From Euclidia mi (Eukaryota; Arthropoda; Insecta; Lepidoptera; Erebidae), in contig OX123182.2 in assembly GCA_944739405.2 (NCBI GenBank), forward strand, positions 63,987,183-64,051,182: a DNA stretch of 64,000 nucleotides, in the 5' to 3' direction. Below the pieces are notes generated by a model, which saw only the letters and a program-made list of their open reading frames with translations, was not told where the DNA came from and ran no database searches. Position numbers and translations under genes: made by a program. This document shows, in pieces, positions 1 through 12,339 of this stretch. Each line of letters opens with the position of its first letter. The stretch's first letter is position 1.

Positions 1-1863
1 TCAAATCTTTTTTTTTTCTGCCAGCTCTATTTTATTACAATAAGCTTTTGATAGTGTCTGTCCAGCCTTCAGCATTTTGACTGTAATCTTATCATATCCT
101 GCAGCCTTACCTAATTCCATACTTCCCAGTGCCTTCAAAATCTCATCCATGTCAATATCGCTTTCACCATTGCTGTCATTACCATACATTTCAGTAGTGG
201 GTATCGCTATCGCCGTTCTTTCAAATAATCCTTCAAAATACTCTTTCCATCTCTTCATCACGCACGATAAACCATTCAGTATCTTCCCATTCATGTCTCT
301 GATCAATGTGTATTCCGAACATTTTTAACCATCTCTTTCACAATTTTTTTTATCTAACAACCTCTTTTCTAGCTTCATCTATGTCCTCACTCGTTGCTTT
401 TCCCATTATTTCATTTGCTCTAGCAGCCAACCAATCTAACCAAGCTTTCTTCTTCTCTGACACTGGTGATTGCACATCCTTTTCCCACCATGTATTCATA
501 GTCATTCGTATTTTCTTTCTCTTGATCATACTACACATTTCTGCTGCCATAATTTTTCCATATCATTGATGCAATCGAACCTCTCAAATCTTGCTATCAA
601 TCTTCGTTTATATACATCTTTCACATCTTTCTCTAGTAGGTTTTCAACTTTTATTCTTTCCAAGACTCTCTTGATTGTATTTTCGGTGTCGCCATCGTTT
701 AAAGAGCCCACTTATCCGGCTTAACACCAAAAAGTGGTCTGTATGGATGCCATTCCCCCAGTACACCCTCGTATCTATCACATTCTTTCTCAATTGGTAA
801 TCTACTATTACAAAATCAATCATACTTCTTCTAACATTTTTCGCCGCACGTGTACACATATGTAGCCCTTTTGTGATCAAACATGGTGCTTGTCACACAA
901 AGGCTCCACTGCAAACAAACCTCGAGCAGAACTTTGCCATTTTCATTCACGCTCTCACCACCGAATTCACCTAAAACCCTTTCAAACCCATCTCGCTATA
1001 CTCCTACCCATCCATTGAAATCGCCTAACAAGATTAGTCTTTCGTTATCCTTACAGTTCCTCAAAATCTCTCTTAAACACTCCTAAAACTCCTGCCTTTC
1101 GTCTTGTTCTTGTTGTCACATACCCTTTACTATATTGACCGGGGCGTAAACCTCTAAGGACACGAGTAGGTTCTACTTTCATTCTCATCCATATTAGCCT
1201 AGCATTACACATTCAAACTCTTTTACGCACTCATTCATTCGCGCAGACAGTATTATACCAACTCCCTTGCAGGCTCTGGTGGTACTGTCTACCCCAGACC
1301 AATACGCCGTGTATGCACCGTGCTTGGTAGTGTCACAACCCTTCCTTTTGGTTTCATTCACGCACAGAACAATCTTTCTATCATCTGATATACTTCATCC
1401 AATTTACCGTCCATCCCTCCTCCAATATTCAACGTTGCAAAACAGCTTTCCGTAGGCCGCTTTTCGCCCTCGCGGGGAACGACAAACCGCGATGCCGCCG
1501 TATGGAGAAGTAGTTTTTGTTCCCATAGCGTTCCCACGAGATTTAGGGATCTAGACTGTTCCTCCCCGCAGAGCCCTTTACGGGGGTAAGGTGGAATCAC
1601 AGCTGTGCCGTGGACCACCAACACATGCACCCTCCGTTTACGATCTTGCCCTGTTGCCACAAATCCCTCGGCACGAGGCGGTTCACAACTTCACACCTTA
1701 GATCGGGGTTTTGTGTCTCGTATGCTCCCTTAAAGTTGATTTAATTTCGAAGTTTTCCTTCTCCTAGACAGGTTGCCAACCAAGGCTAACGAGACCCAAC
1801 CCCCGAACGTTTGGTTAAATTTCGGCGTTTTCCTTCTCCTAGACAGGTTGCCAACCAAGGCTA
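1..1863 (-). pseudogene. Broken RTE-like non-LTR retrotransposon (endonuclease to start of reverse transcriptase)
   Basis: Read on the minus strand from about 1660 down to 1, conceptual peptides in different frames follow the order of a LINE ORF2. First comes an endonuclease start (TLNIGGGMDGKLDEVYQ near 1430, NETKRKG near 1340). Next is the endonuclease C-terminus (RRSMIDFVIVDYQLRK and HTDHFLV, 644-880). Then come linker peptides with MNTWWEKDV (350-550) and a pre-RT segment with RWKEYFEGLFE and GKAAGYDKITVKMLK (1-306). The frame changes several times and stops interrupt the reading, so this is a relic. It continues off the window edge at position 1. The order and wording resemble the lepidopteran RTE-type LINE whose 3' part appears at 3870-4470. 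The clade is inferred from motif style only. Confidence 0.8.
1752..1863. repeat. Two identical 37-bp units 75 bp apart
   Basis: The same 37 bases occur at 1752-1788 and 1827-1863 (core CTAGACAGGTTGCCAACC), and the sequence between them is also partly similar. This is a two-unit tandem duplication just upstream of the minus-strand LINE, so it may belong to that element's 5' region. Confidence 0.85.
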
Positions 1864-2930
1864 GTATTTTCATTACGGATATTCAATAATTGAAAAATGT
1901 GATCTGCTCTTCTTTTAACCTCTTACTTGATCTGAAATAAAAAGACAATATAATTATAAACTCACAAAGCGGGGTAGAATTAATTAAAGAATAAACATAT
2001 TTACGTTTAAGTCTCCGTAGTCACAAAATCTGTTAGTAACGTAATGCTATAATATAAAATTCGGCTCCACAATTCATGCAATCTTTAATAAAAAAATGAC
2101 GGCAGTACAAATACGTCACCACAATATTATCTTATTTAGTATTGAAAAGCCCTAAACCAATAAAATGTCATTACAAAATTAAATACTGATCAAATAACTT
2201 ACCATAAGTTTAGAATTAAAACGGCGGAATACGGTTTACGTCGCTTACGGAGCGCTCGCACGACACACAACGTTTAGCACTATCGTCGCAACACTGAAAC
2301 GGGTTCTTTAATACTAAGGGACGCGCGGGTATGGCGTGATTTAAAAGAGACAGAAATAGTACGTTTGTCCTTTTCCGGCCCAAAAGCGTCGGTTTAATTT
2401 TAATAAACCGATAGAATACGTGTTTACAAATCGTTCGGTGTATTAAACTCATTTTCCTAAATTTTTGAGTTAAGCCACTTCAATTCTAAAGGTGCGATAT
2501 ATTAAGATATTGTGCAAGGGGTTACTGCACTACAAACCAACATACTCACCCCCCTAAGTTTATATGGTGTTTAGGCATATGGAGTTTAAGTTCTTGATAG
2601 CAGATACTGGCGACCGAATTTGTGCTGAACCTTCAAGTGGTAATCGGCCAAGCAAACTAGGCGACTGTCAAACGTGACGTCACTTGTAGGTACAGTCAGC
2701 AACAAACGTTAATGTGTGTCACATAAATAGATACTGGCTGTGTAATTGTAATTATTATTATGTTAGCGTGAGAACGAAGATACTCGTTCGACATTTATAA
2801 CAGATTAATGATTAAAATACCTATTGAGTGGCATTTCTTTTTAGATAGGTTGTTTCATACAAACAGACGTACTAAATAAAGCATTTTAACACCTACACTA
2901 GAGAATGGACGCATGTAATTTCTTTTGATT
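1864..2930. other. AT-rich stretch with no recognised gene
   Basis: No ORF of interest, RNA gene or clear repeat boundary was seen. The minus-strand 78-residue ORF at 2216-2452 has no recognisable motif and is probably chance. Confidence 0.5.
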
Positions 2931-3060
2931 TCACCGTTTTACTTGTAAGAATTTGGGAAAATCCCTTCTTAGCGCACCCCTACACCCCTCAAAGATCATA
3001 CAGGCTAAATTTAGCCTTCTTGCGCCCCGTAGCGCAGTAACGTAAGAATTGTGTATTAAT
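2931..3060 (-). repeat. Dispersed repeat DR-A, fragment
   Basis: This matches, in reverse orientation, the repeat best preserved at 16991-17200. Shared words include AAGGGATTTTCCC-type text, the phrase read here as ATCCCTTCTTAGCGCACCCC, and the CAGTAACG end. It is a degraded copy of a multi-copy element present at least five times in the window. Confidence 0.6.
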
Positions 3061-3523
3061 GTACAGGGTGTAAAGAGACCCTTAACGAAAACTGAAACCC
3101 CATATTGTACCAATCATTACGAATTTTTTTTACTTCAGTACCATACCTGGGAAATTACTGGTTCAGGAGATATTGAGATTCAAAGTTACCATACAACTTT
3201 TGTAATTAGGTACAAAATCGATGCATCTACCCCGCCAACCTGTTCAATGGAAGTCTTATGCACCCATGGATAAGTAGGTATTTCGAAAATTGCACGCGGG
3301 CACTTTTAATTGCAGTTAAAAAAAACCCCAAGTTTTATTTACTTAGTATGGCTTGGCATGATGTCCAAAACGAGTAGACTTCGGCCAAGACTTCGGATTG
3401 GTGATGGGTCTTGTGACACTCTGTATAATGTATCTGGACCTTCGATCTGGACACATTATGGAGTGCAAATTGTGATTCTTGCTCCATAGGTTGTTAACTT
3501 GCTACTCTCAGTAATCTACATGT

Positions 3524-3621
3524 ACCTACCTAGATTTCAAAAGTATGTTTACAAATTTATGTTGATGCATCCACCTACCTAGATTTCAAAAGTATGTTTA
3601 CAAATTTATGTTGATGCATCC
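3524..3621. repeat. Perfect 49-bp tandem duplication
   Basis: Units 3524-3572 and 3573-3621 are identical and directly adjacent (each starts ACCTACCTAGATTTC and ends GTTGATGCATCC). No coding content. A recent slippage or unequal-exchange event, or an assembly duplication. Confidence 0.95.
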
Positions 3622-3869
3622 TTGTCGTAACACAGGTTCTATCTAATGTGGGATCAATCGTGGTAAATTGTCCTATGATATAATTATTATTGCCAGCGTT
3701 TTCCGCGTTTTGCATTCAACTATCTTGTGGTGCCTGATATTTGTGCGCCTGTATTTTCCAGGTTTTTCGTCAGGTTAATCAATTACATAATAACAGTTCT
3801 ACGAAATCAAACCTCTTCCTGATTGATTAGGTACTGTTAAAGAAACCAAACAGATTTAACTGAGAATAT

Positions 3870-4470
3870 GTAGTAAAATTTCTTCTTCTCAGTCGTTAGA
3901 GTCTTGACAGAGTCGTCCTGGTCGTCATGTCCGGTCTGGTGGCAAGCTTGACAATCCATCTCCACTCGTCCCTCATGGCAGCCTTTCTTGTGCACAGATG
4001 CAGGGGTGCGTCCACTGCTGCCTTGATTTGGTCAGTCCATCTAGTGGGTGATCTGCCACGCGTTCTTTTACCTCCAACCCCGCCCTGCACCACAAGACGC
4101 TCGATAGAATCATCTCTACGCCGCGATATGTGGCCGAAGAAAGTTAGGATGCGGCCTTTCACAATGGAGGATAGACGCTGTTCGATGTTCAATTCTTCCA
4201 GTATGGATTTGTTGGTCCGAAATTCTGTCCACGATATTTTCAGCATCTTCCTCCAGCACCACATTTCCAAGGCGTCGATCCTTTTCTTTTCGCTCTCCCT
4301 AAGAGTCCACAGCATACAGGAAAATGGGAAAAATCAGGGTTCTGACGAGTCGGGTCTTCGTGGCTGTGGTGATATTTCGATTGCTCCAAATCTTGTGCAC
4401 CCATTCCATCTCAGATCTAGCAATAGCCATACGTCGCGTCGGCTAAAATGTTCTTTCGTTATTTCGCACA
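3870..4470 (-). pseudogene. RTE-like LINE, 3' end of ORF2
   Basis: The minus-strand ORF 3896-4315 encodes the C-terminal region typical of RTE-type ORF2: LEMWCWRKMLKISWTE, then GRILTFFGHISRRRDDS, then GKRTRGRSPTRWTDQI. Upstream on the minus strand (4316-4470) the reading continues in another frame with SNRNITTATKTRLVRTL-like text, so there is at least one frameshift. The 3' side ends in a GAAGAAGAA-type tail at about 3880, usual for this group. It is 5'-truncated and inactive. Confidence 0.85.
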
Positions 4471-4699
4471 CTTCAAATGTTGTTGATCACAATACATTAT
4501 GTTCTTATATAACCAAGCTATGTAGGATTAAACAAGAGCACTATGTATGTATGTATATACACAGTAACTTGTGAGTAAACCATATTGTTCGCAAACTTTT
4601 CTTAGAACAAAGTTTTGTATTTTGCAACTGAATTGTATTTTGATAATGGCTCACTAACACGGGTACCTATATAGGAATAAACCATATTTTCTCATTTTC

Positions 4700-5756
4700 C
4701 CATCACCACCTAGTGACGTCATAATTGTAAGGCACGACTCCGAATCACGCAATTGTAATTTGTAATTATTGTTCAGACAACTGATTGAAGCATCATGATT
4801 TTAGAATTTAAATAATCACAAAATAGATAAATATCTTTTACGAATTAGATTCCCACTTTGCTATTCATTCACCTTGCACACTCTCGTCTGTCCCGATAAG
4901 TGGAGTGAAGACGAAGAAGAAGAAGTTTTGAGATTCGAGATTCGTGTTTGACATATTTTGTATGGAGCTTATGTCAAAAACGAATCTACACGGGTCTACA
5001 GATCTATCTATAGTTCGAATATTGAATTGCGTAGTTATATATACCTAATTCATTCACAAATTAGGATCGCATATAAGAGATGTATTTATTTTTTTACAAA
5101 TTTAAAAACCCCTCTACTCTTATTCTGACAACGAAAGTGTAAATATCATTCCTAGATCTGATAACGTAAATAATTCTACTTCCACTTCTTAAAATGTATG
5201 TCTTCTAATATCATTTAACTTTTTTATAAATATCACAGATACCCAAATAAATAAATCTACTTAATTAAAGCTAAATATAGAGAGGCGCTAAAAATCCCGT
5301 TACCTATATAAGTTTAGCAATCTATCAATGTAGCCAACCGAACAGCATTGTAATTTAAATACATTAATTCATAATACGAACACGAAAAAAGTTTTATTAG
5401 ATGATCTTGACACAGTCATACGCACGGGGGCATGATCTGTCATTTTATAAAATATTAAAAAACACTTATTATGTTGATAATTAATGGTGTTTCTACCTCC
5501 TGCGAATATTAATGAATACCTACCGTTACGCCAGTCTGCCTAATCTGTCTATTATCGCAAAACAAATCTGAAGTTTAAGCAGAAACTGTACTGTAGCCTA
5601 TGTCACCCGGTCCGTAATCACGAATTGACACTTCATTCATCAAAGTAGATAAGCACTACGGCTACTATAACATATTATGTAGATACGGATATACATACTA
5701 TAGACCGTTAAACCGCTCTTTTTGCCGTAACCTGCTATAAACCTTTATGTTATACT
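4700..5756. other. AT-rich stretch with no recognised gene
   Basis: I see only short simple-sequence patches such as GAAGAAGAAG near 4912, and no supported gene, RNA or element boundary. Confidence 0.5.
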
Positions 5757-5950
5757 AGAGGACGCCAGCAGCTACACCTGCATTTTTTTTAATTTACCCG
5801 TTTTGTCCGATCCCGTGGGAATTTCAGGCAATCCCTTCTTAGTGCACCCCCAACGGTTCCCAAGAAACATACATGCCAAATTTCAGCTTCCTGCGGCTGT
5901 AGCGTATCTGTCAGTCAGTCAGTAACGCAAGGATTTTATATATTAAGATT
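5757..5950 (-). repeat. Dispersed repeat DR-A copy
   Basis: This is the inverse of 16991-17200. It begins GAGGACGCCAGCAGCTAC and ends in the CAGTCAGTCAGTAACGCAAG motif, with TATATTAA flanking. Roughly 195 bp are well conserved between the two copies. The family is unnamed here and may be the end of a larger element. Confidence 0.8.
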
Positions 5951-6277
5951 GCTAGTTTTTATATGAATGACCATTCATGTAAAAAATAGCAATATAACAT
6001 AAAGGTTCTCAGGCCTCGCCTTTAACACCCTTTGACAGAATATCAATGTACACTAACAGACCTAAGGGTACTTATTGGTCCAAAATTTCGATTAGTGAAT
6101 GAAATGGGTGTCGTTCGTCCACACTATTTACCATTTTTCTCCCTTTCCCTCCTTCTTCTCGCAGGGTCCTGCTGCATCGCATCTGTAATTGTAAGAAAAT
6201 ACAACCATTTAAGTATAAATTTCAGGAAGACTGCTCATCATCAGACTTTAAAGCTTCAACCACCAGGAGCGCCGTGA

Positions 6278-6460
6278 TTTAAACTCTCCCACTGCTGGGA
6301 AGCGGTCTCTTCTCTCTGACTATGGGAAAGATAAGGCGATAGTCCACTACGCTGGCCCAGTGCGGGTTGGCAGACTTTACATGTCGAACTCGAGATCCCC
6401 TGCAGAGCAGCCTGACATGGCCTCTCCATTAGGTTATCACTGGCTTACTAAACGTCACTT
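6278..6460 (+). repeat. Dispersed repeat DR-C copy
   Basis: It carries the phrases CCACTGCTGGGAAGCGG, GATAAGGCGATAGTCC and CAGTGCGGGTTGGCAGAC, also found at 15465-15750 and 33412-33500. This looks like the 3'-end sequence of a widespread lepidopteran retroelement. The 108-residue ORF over it has no domain. Confidence 0.75.
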
Positions 6461-6699
6461 ACCGAAAACGATAGTAATACAAAAAATAATCCATGTAATG
6501 ATCATTCCCATAATCGGCAGCAATTTGTCATATCATTATTATAAATGTTACCTCAGACTGTTATCGTCATTCCCAGTAACCGGAGGAACCCATCGGAGAT
6601 TTTCAAACAACACGTTTAGTATTTGGGTACAGCCATCAATTTTTCGCGCCAATTGTGACAACCGAATGTCCCCAAATGGTTTATAAAAAAATATGGCTA

Positions 6700-7180
6700 C
6701 CTGAGAATAACTGCTTTATTGATCGGACAATTTTACAATGTTCGGCATGTAGGTAATATTATTGATGTTGAAAGATTTGTCTGAAATCGAATACATCGAT
6801 TTTGTTTTTTCGCTATAGTATTCAAACAATATCTTCACCACATTTTAGGCAATTTGTCTCTCAGTCATTATCATTAAGTTTTTGGGTCAAAATAGTAAAC
6901 ATCAATGTACCTTGATAACTATAGCCACCTACTAATTAATTACTAAAAGCAGCAAGAATAACATTTCTAAACTGCTCTCATCTAAAGATGTTAAAACAAT
7001 ATTTACAGACAAAGTTGTATATTTGACAAGGAGCTATTATTCTTAGCTTCTTGATATTTGATAAATTACCATAAAGCACGCAAATCTAAAGGAAACTACT
7101 GTATTTTGACATAATTTTAATATCCTCCATATTGAACTGCTCAGCAGGCTACTTACAACACGTGCACTAGATATAAATCA
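6700..7180. other. AT-rich stretch with no recognised gene
   Basis: No ORF, RNA gene or clear repeat was recognised between the DR-C repeat and the hairpin retroposon. Confidence 0.5.
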
Positions 7181-7183
7181 TAT

Positions 7184-7352
7184 ATCACGAGCGGCTTTAC
7201 ACTCTCTGTCATATCTGGTTAGACTAGTAAGCGGACCTCGGGCTCCGAGGCGTGCCAGTCTTAGATGCAACCGGGATGACGCTAGGATCGCCCTAGCGTC
7301 ATCCCGGTTGCATCTAAGACTGATGAGGATGATGATCACGAGCGGCTTTACA
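7184..7352 (+). mobile_element. Short hairpin retroposon with 18-bp target-site duplication
   Basis: The 18 bases ATCACGAGCGGCTTTACA occur at 7184-7201 and again at 7335-7352. The 133 bp between them end in GATGAGGATGATG, a simple tail like those of LINE-mobilised SINEs. Inside lies a perfect inverted repeat with 31-bp arms (7256-7286 and 7292-7322) and a 5-base loop. The duplicated flanks plus the tail indicate retroposition. The source family is not recognised. Confidence 0.75.
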
Positions 7353-7799
7353 ATCAATACAATCATCAACTATCACCTCGGACAAACAGACTCAGAACGA
7401 TTTGTGGAACTCACAAAGTGTTGTAACTTGTGGCATAGTGCCAAATAAAATAAACCGCTTCGTCCGCCGCCTCTTCAGCCTTTCGCAGTCCACTGCTGGA
7501 CATAAGCCTCTCCTAATAATAATTTGCTCCTCAGTGCTGTGAGCCCATAAGAGGAATTCCGAAGGGAGAATACGCTATGTCATACATTTTAAAGGATATC
7601 TAATGCTCACGTAGTGTGAAATAACAACCGAGCCCTTGCGCAAATGAAATGTACCTATCTCAGATTATCAGTGTAAACAAATAGGTAATAAAATGCTATA
7701 TGTATTAAATTCCTGTTTGATTTTGTTTGTGCCAGGGCTGGGTTTTCTTCGGGCATGATCTCTTGAAAGAGACAAAAATATGGATGGTTCACTTTGTAT

Positions 7800-9370
7800 T
7801 TCAAAGTCAAAGTCAAATTCATTTATTCATCTAGGCCACAAAGTGACGCTTATGAATGTCAAAATTTAAGTAAATTACTTAATGATTCTTCATTTACATT
7901 TACTGCCACGTTCGCAATGCAATAGGTAGAACCACGAGAAAGAACGGGCAATAAAACTCATGGCCACTCTTTTCAAACAAATAATAATGGTTGTACATTT
8001 TATTTTTGTAAGGAGCTGCAACTGTTTCACATTGTAGACATCAACTAGTAAAATTTTTAGTAACTATAGATATCATACTCAAGCAGTAAATGATGTTCAT
8101 ATGGTAAGCCTCCCAAAGTAAATATGGTGAAACAGGAGCATCCACTTACGTCTTTTTTTAATGTAGGCAACTCGAGAACATGGTCATAACTATGGTGGAA
8201 GTGAATGTAGCAGAAAGTAACGGTATATGAAACCAAAGCAATTGACAACCTATAAGATAGCCCATGACCATGAGTAACCGACATTTTACAAATCCGCAAA
8301 GTTATAATGAAAGTGTGGAACATAAATGCAAAATAAAGTATGAAATGAGAATATCGTAAATAAAAACACTATAAAATAAAACTACTAATTATTGACCTAG
8401 TCAAAAGCGAACAACTACTTCCAAGCGCACCTGTCATCAAAATAATCCTTCAAACTGTAATATGCCTTATTTATAAGATTATTTTTAACTTCTGCCTAAA
8501 ACGAACTTAACGGCAAGTCTAAAATATGAGTTGGTATTTTATTATTTATGCGAATACTGAGCCCAATAAAAGAGCTATGCGTTTTGTGCACACGAAAATA
8601 TGGAACACATAATTTATGTCTATTTGTAGTATTGATATTGTGTATGTCAGCATTCATTTTATAAGAATTTACATTTAGTCTTACATGCCTAGCACTGGCA
8701 TAAATATACTGTGACGCTACAGTAAGAATACCAATAGTTTTAAATTTTTCTTTGAGTGAGACTCTTGTCTTTAACTGGTAAATGGCCCTAACTGCCCGTT
8801 TCTGCAATATAAAATATTTTCGATATCAGCAGCTCTACCCCATAACAATATGCCATATGACATAACACAATGAAAATAACTAAAATAAACCAATCTAGCA
8901 GTATCGACATCGGTCAACCTACGAACCTTCTTAACGGCATAAGCAGCTGAGCTAAGTTTCCCTGAGAGATATGTAACATGCGCACCCCATTGTAACTTCG
9001 AATCAAGTGTTAATCCTAGAAATAATGTGGATTCAGTTGTTTCGAGTACATCGTCATTTAAAACTATGTTAGGACCAAGGTTTCTGACATTAGGCAGAGC
9101 AAACTTAACACATTTTGTTTTTTTGGCGTTCAGTACTAGATTGCTTACATTAAACCATTCAGTCACTTGAATGAGTGCACTTAATTCGTTGAAGTGTTCC
9201 TTATTTCTATCTTGTTTAAAAATAAAATAAGTATCGTCAGCAAACAGTACAACGTCACAAATGTTTCTCAAGTAAAAAGGTAAATCGTTTATGTTAACAA
9301 GAAAGGCCCTAGGATACTGCCCTGTGGCACTCCTAAATCAACAGGTAAGCCACAATTTGTCAAGTTCAAG
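7800..9370 (-). pseudogene. 5'-truncated CR1/Jockey-like LINE with 3' UTR
   Basis: The minus-strand peptide from 9271 to 8771 contains the RT catalytic FADDT motif and NLVLNAKKTKCVKF, FLGLTLDSKLQWGAHV and YFHCVMSYGILLWG. A second frame (8807-8496) continues with QKRAVRAIYQLK and NKIPTHILDLPLSSF, the normal C-terminal end of such ORF2 proteins. The two are joined only by a frameshift near 8790. Upstream on the minus strand (9270-9345) GVPQGSILGPF can be read in yet another frame. The 3' UTR (7800-8495) matches 56879-57475 and ends in the TTTGACTTTGACTTTG-type tail. A dead 5'-truncated insertion. Confidence 0.85.
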
Positions 9371-11440
9371 TCCGTTTAATCATATCTTGTTCGGTACCTT
9401 TATCAATAAGTATTTGTAGTCTCCAGTGACGCAATGCTCTGGAAAACCCTATTCGGAAGTAGGTATTCAAATAAAAATATAACTCTTTACATGCTATAAT
9501 TATCCTCGTAAAACCCACCTAAATATTTCATCAAAAACTACAGTAATATCGTTTCGTTGAAACACGTTTATAATCATAAATGCTAAGATATTTTCGTATA
9601 TGGAGACCATTGACTATAAAATGTAACGTCCCTCAATTTTTAAATAATATGATAATTACAAAGAAACCGTAAGACTTACCTAATTGATGCCGGCAATGAA
9701 TGTATGAAGAAGTTTTAAAAGCAGACGATCCTTTGTTGTTGAACATTGTATGAAAAAAACAGGTAGTTATGTTACAGCAATAAAGTAATTGTATTCAATG
9801 ATTTCCATTGAAACCATTAGTCTATTGCGTTAGATAGTGTCGGTAGGTAAAGAGGTATAAGTATGTACTTCTGTAGGCAAACAAATAATGTATGATCTAC
9901 AATTCCGTAGATAATAATATAATGTGTCATTGGATATAAAAATGATGCAATCTTATTCTTTTTTTTTCACAAAGATTGCCTGCAATTTGTGTTGCAAATT
10001 ACTATGATTCTCGTTAAACAACTTCAGTTAATCTAAATGCTCGTCGGTAGGTGTCAATAGTATTTCCATGATACCGCAGAAATAGATCTACTTAATCCGA
10101 ACTGCAATAATTTTCCTTTAGAAATTCAGCATATAGGTAACGAAATATAGACTTAACTTCTAATATTATAAACGCTTAAGTTCGTGCCAATGTGTGAGTA
10201 AATGTGGATGTTTGTTAATTTATCACGCAGAAACTACTTGACAGTTTTTGATGTAGGTAGGTAACTGTACAGTATGTACAATTGCTTAAACATCAGCGTA
10301 GTATTGGCTATGTTTCGTCCCCATAAACAACTACAGCACCGTCGAGGCCGCTAATATAATCAAAAGTCAGTTTTACCATTATATTCATACTTAGTTTTGT
10401 TTCAAATTAACTGTTGTTTGGGTGATTTAAGTTCAGTTAATGCATCAAATTTAAAGCATCATTTATTAGTATGATGACCCAATCTCCATGACATTACTCA
10501 TGTTCCTCGCTACAAGGAATCAATTTGACAACAGTAGCAAAATTGATGTAGTTATTTTGACCAGCAGCTATCTTGCTACTGTTTGGTAACCAATCGACAC
10601 GACCATTTAAATTTTAAATGCCTTTAGAATCACTTTTGGAATGCCTTTGACCTCTTCGAAAAATAAAAGTGAATCCGGCATTCAAAAGGATCCCCTTAAT
10701 GTTTGACCGATGTAGGATAAGTGTTTGTAAAATAGAAATCACGTGAACTTTTTTTGTGGCATAAATCGTGGCAAAGGTAAGCATTGTTTACATCCAAATG
10801 TGTGTAGTATGAGTCAGAGTCGATTCGTCAAAACATTAGGTTTCGGTGTCGAATGACGAGTTACATAGTAAATGCTCAATCAGCCTTGACTTGCCAATAA
10901 CCTCTGTATTGAGGTGAATGATTCGTGTTTAGGTTATAGAACAGGAATAGTAAATTACACGGTACGTCCTATGATTATGTATTTTGTTTATAGAAGCCCC
11001 AATTATAATATTGATATCTAATAACAGGTCGGTAGGTGCTTACGTAATAAATGTGAAATTAAAAATACTTCTCAACCGATTTTTTCTTTATTCAGCATTT
11101 TAACCAGCTTAGTTTTGGATTTCACTGACTGATGCTTTAAGTAGTTATTTTTCAATAATACCTACTAAGACCTCGTTTCAGGAATTCGAAGACCTCTTAA
11201 AATTTTTGGTGAATTTACTAGGCAGTTAATTTTGAATTTATCTTAACGGTACCTACCTAAAGTAACACTAGACAATACACTTAGATCATAACTTAAAAAT
11301 GTCAGCGTGACTGCTAAACCGGATATCGTAGGTTCGATTTTAGCCCAGAAATTTATGTGATGAGCAGGTGCTATGAATAGTACCTATGTACAGAGGTACA
11401 TATTTACGTTATACAAATATGTTTGATAACTGGTTACACT
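9371..11440. other. About 2 kb of AT-rich DNA without a recognised feature
   Basis: No long ORF on either strand, no tRNA-like boxes and no clear inverted or direct repeat were noticed. Probably decayed intergenic or old repeat sequence. Confidence 0.5.
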
Positions 11441-11450
11441 AGGAGGTACA

Positions 11451-11675
11451 GATAATGCCTAGTTTGGTAAAAGAACTGCGCCGAAGTGTTGTGGGTTCGA
11501 TCCCCACACGAGACAACACTTTGTGTGATTCATAAATTGTTGTTTCGAGTCTGGGTGTTCATTGTGTCCGTTGGTTGTATGTTTGTAAAATCCCCCGCGA
11601 CACAGGATTTAGTCCTAATGCGGGAGTTGTCTTTATATAAAAAGAAAGAAAGAAAAGAAAGATTGATATTTTTAA
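11451..11675 (+). repeat. tRNA-derived SINE, family S2
   Basis: A pol III B-box-like GGGTTCGATCCCCACAC (about 11491) is followed by CAACACTTTGTGTGATTCA and ATTGTTGTTTCGAGTCTGG. The 3' body is CGCGACACAGGATTTAGTCC and GCGGGAGTTGTC, with an A/G-rich tail (AAAGAAAGAAAG). The same body recurs at 14285-14465, 40346-40445 and 53461-53670. Non-coding; the 65-residue ORF is chance. Confidence 0.85.
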
Positions 11676-12194
11676 TGAAATAATATAGTGCCGAGACAGC
11701 CAGCCACCGTTGTTACGATTACCAAGCCAAAGTTATGCCAAGTTTGTGTTTTTACGGAATATTCGTAGTCGAGTTGGTACATAATTAATTAGATAGATAA
11801 ATACTCGAACATAACTCGAATAAGTACGTTAAAACCGAAAGGTCAAGTGCTCAGCTGACTAACGCGAACCTATTTTATACCGACTTATAAAATAAAAACA
11901 ATAATTTTAACTGTTTTTTTTAGTTACTGCAGCCTACATTGCAGACCAAGTAGTAAAGATAACAGTTCCTATAATTGTGTATTGGTACCTGTTATTAGCG
12001 ATATTTATCGGTGGATTAATAGTGGTTAATCGACTTATAAATTATCGCTGCAAGACAGATGTATGCGTTAATAAACTTTTTTAATTTTAGTCCGCCTCGT
12101 TGTGTCATGGCATATCTACGCTTACTAATTTTTTTACCTCGGCTGCAACTCCGGCACTAGAATAAATTCAAATATCGTGGGGAGTCTACCAACT

Positions 12195-12330
12195 TTTCCA
12201 TTATTAAACACAAAGAACAGACAAATTCAGAACATGTAAGGATAGCACAAAGTCGTGTTCTGTGCGGGAATCAAACGGTCAAACCCGAAGCACATGGCGC
12301 TCTTTCAGTGACGAGCGGCTACGTACCACT
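12195..12330 (-). repeat. SINE S2 fragment
   Basis: Reversed head-and-middle of the S2 SINE: GAACAGACAAATTCAGAAC, then CACAAAGTCGTGTTCTGTGC and GGGAATCAAAC (degenerate B box). Heavily diverged. Confidence 0.6.
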
Positions 12331-12339
12331 TAGTTGCCC

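Noticed and set aside
6360..6686. 108-residue plus-strand ORF
   Set aside because: It starts within the DR-C repeat and has no conserved counterpart in the other DR-C copies.
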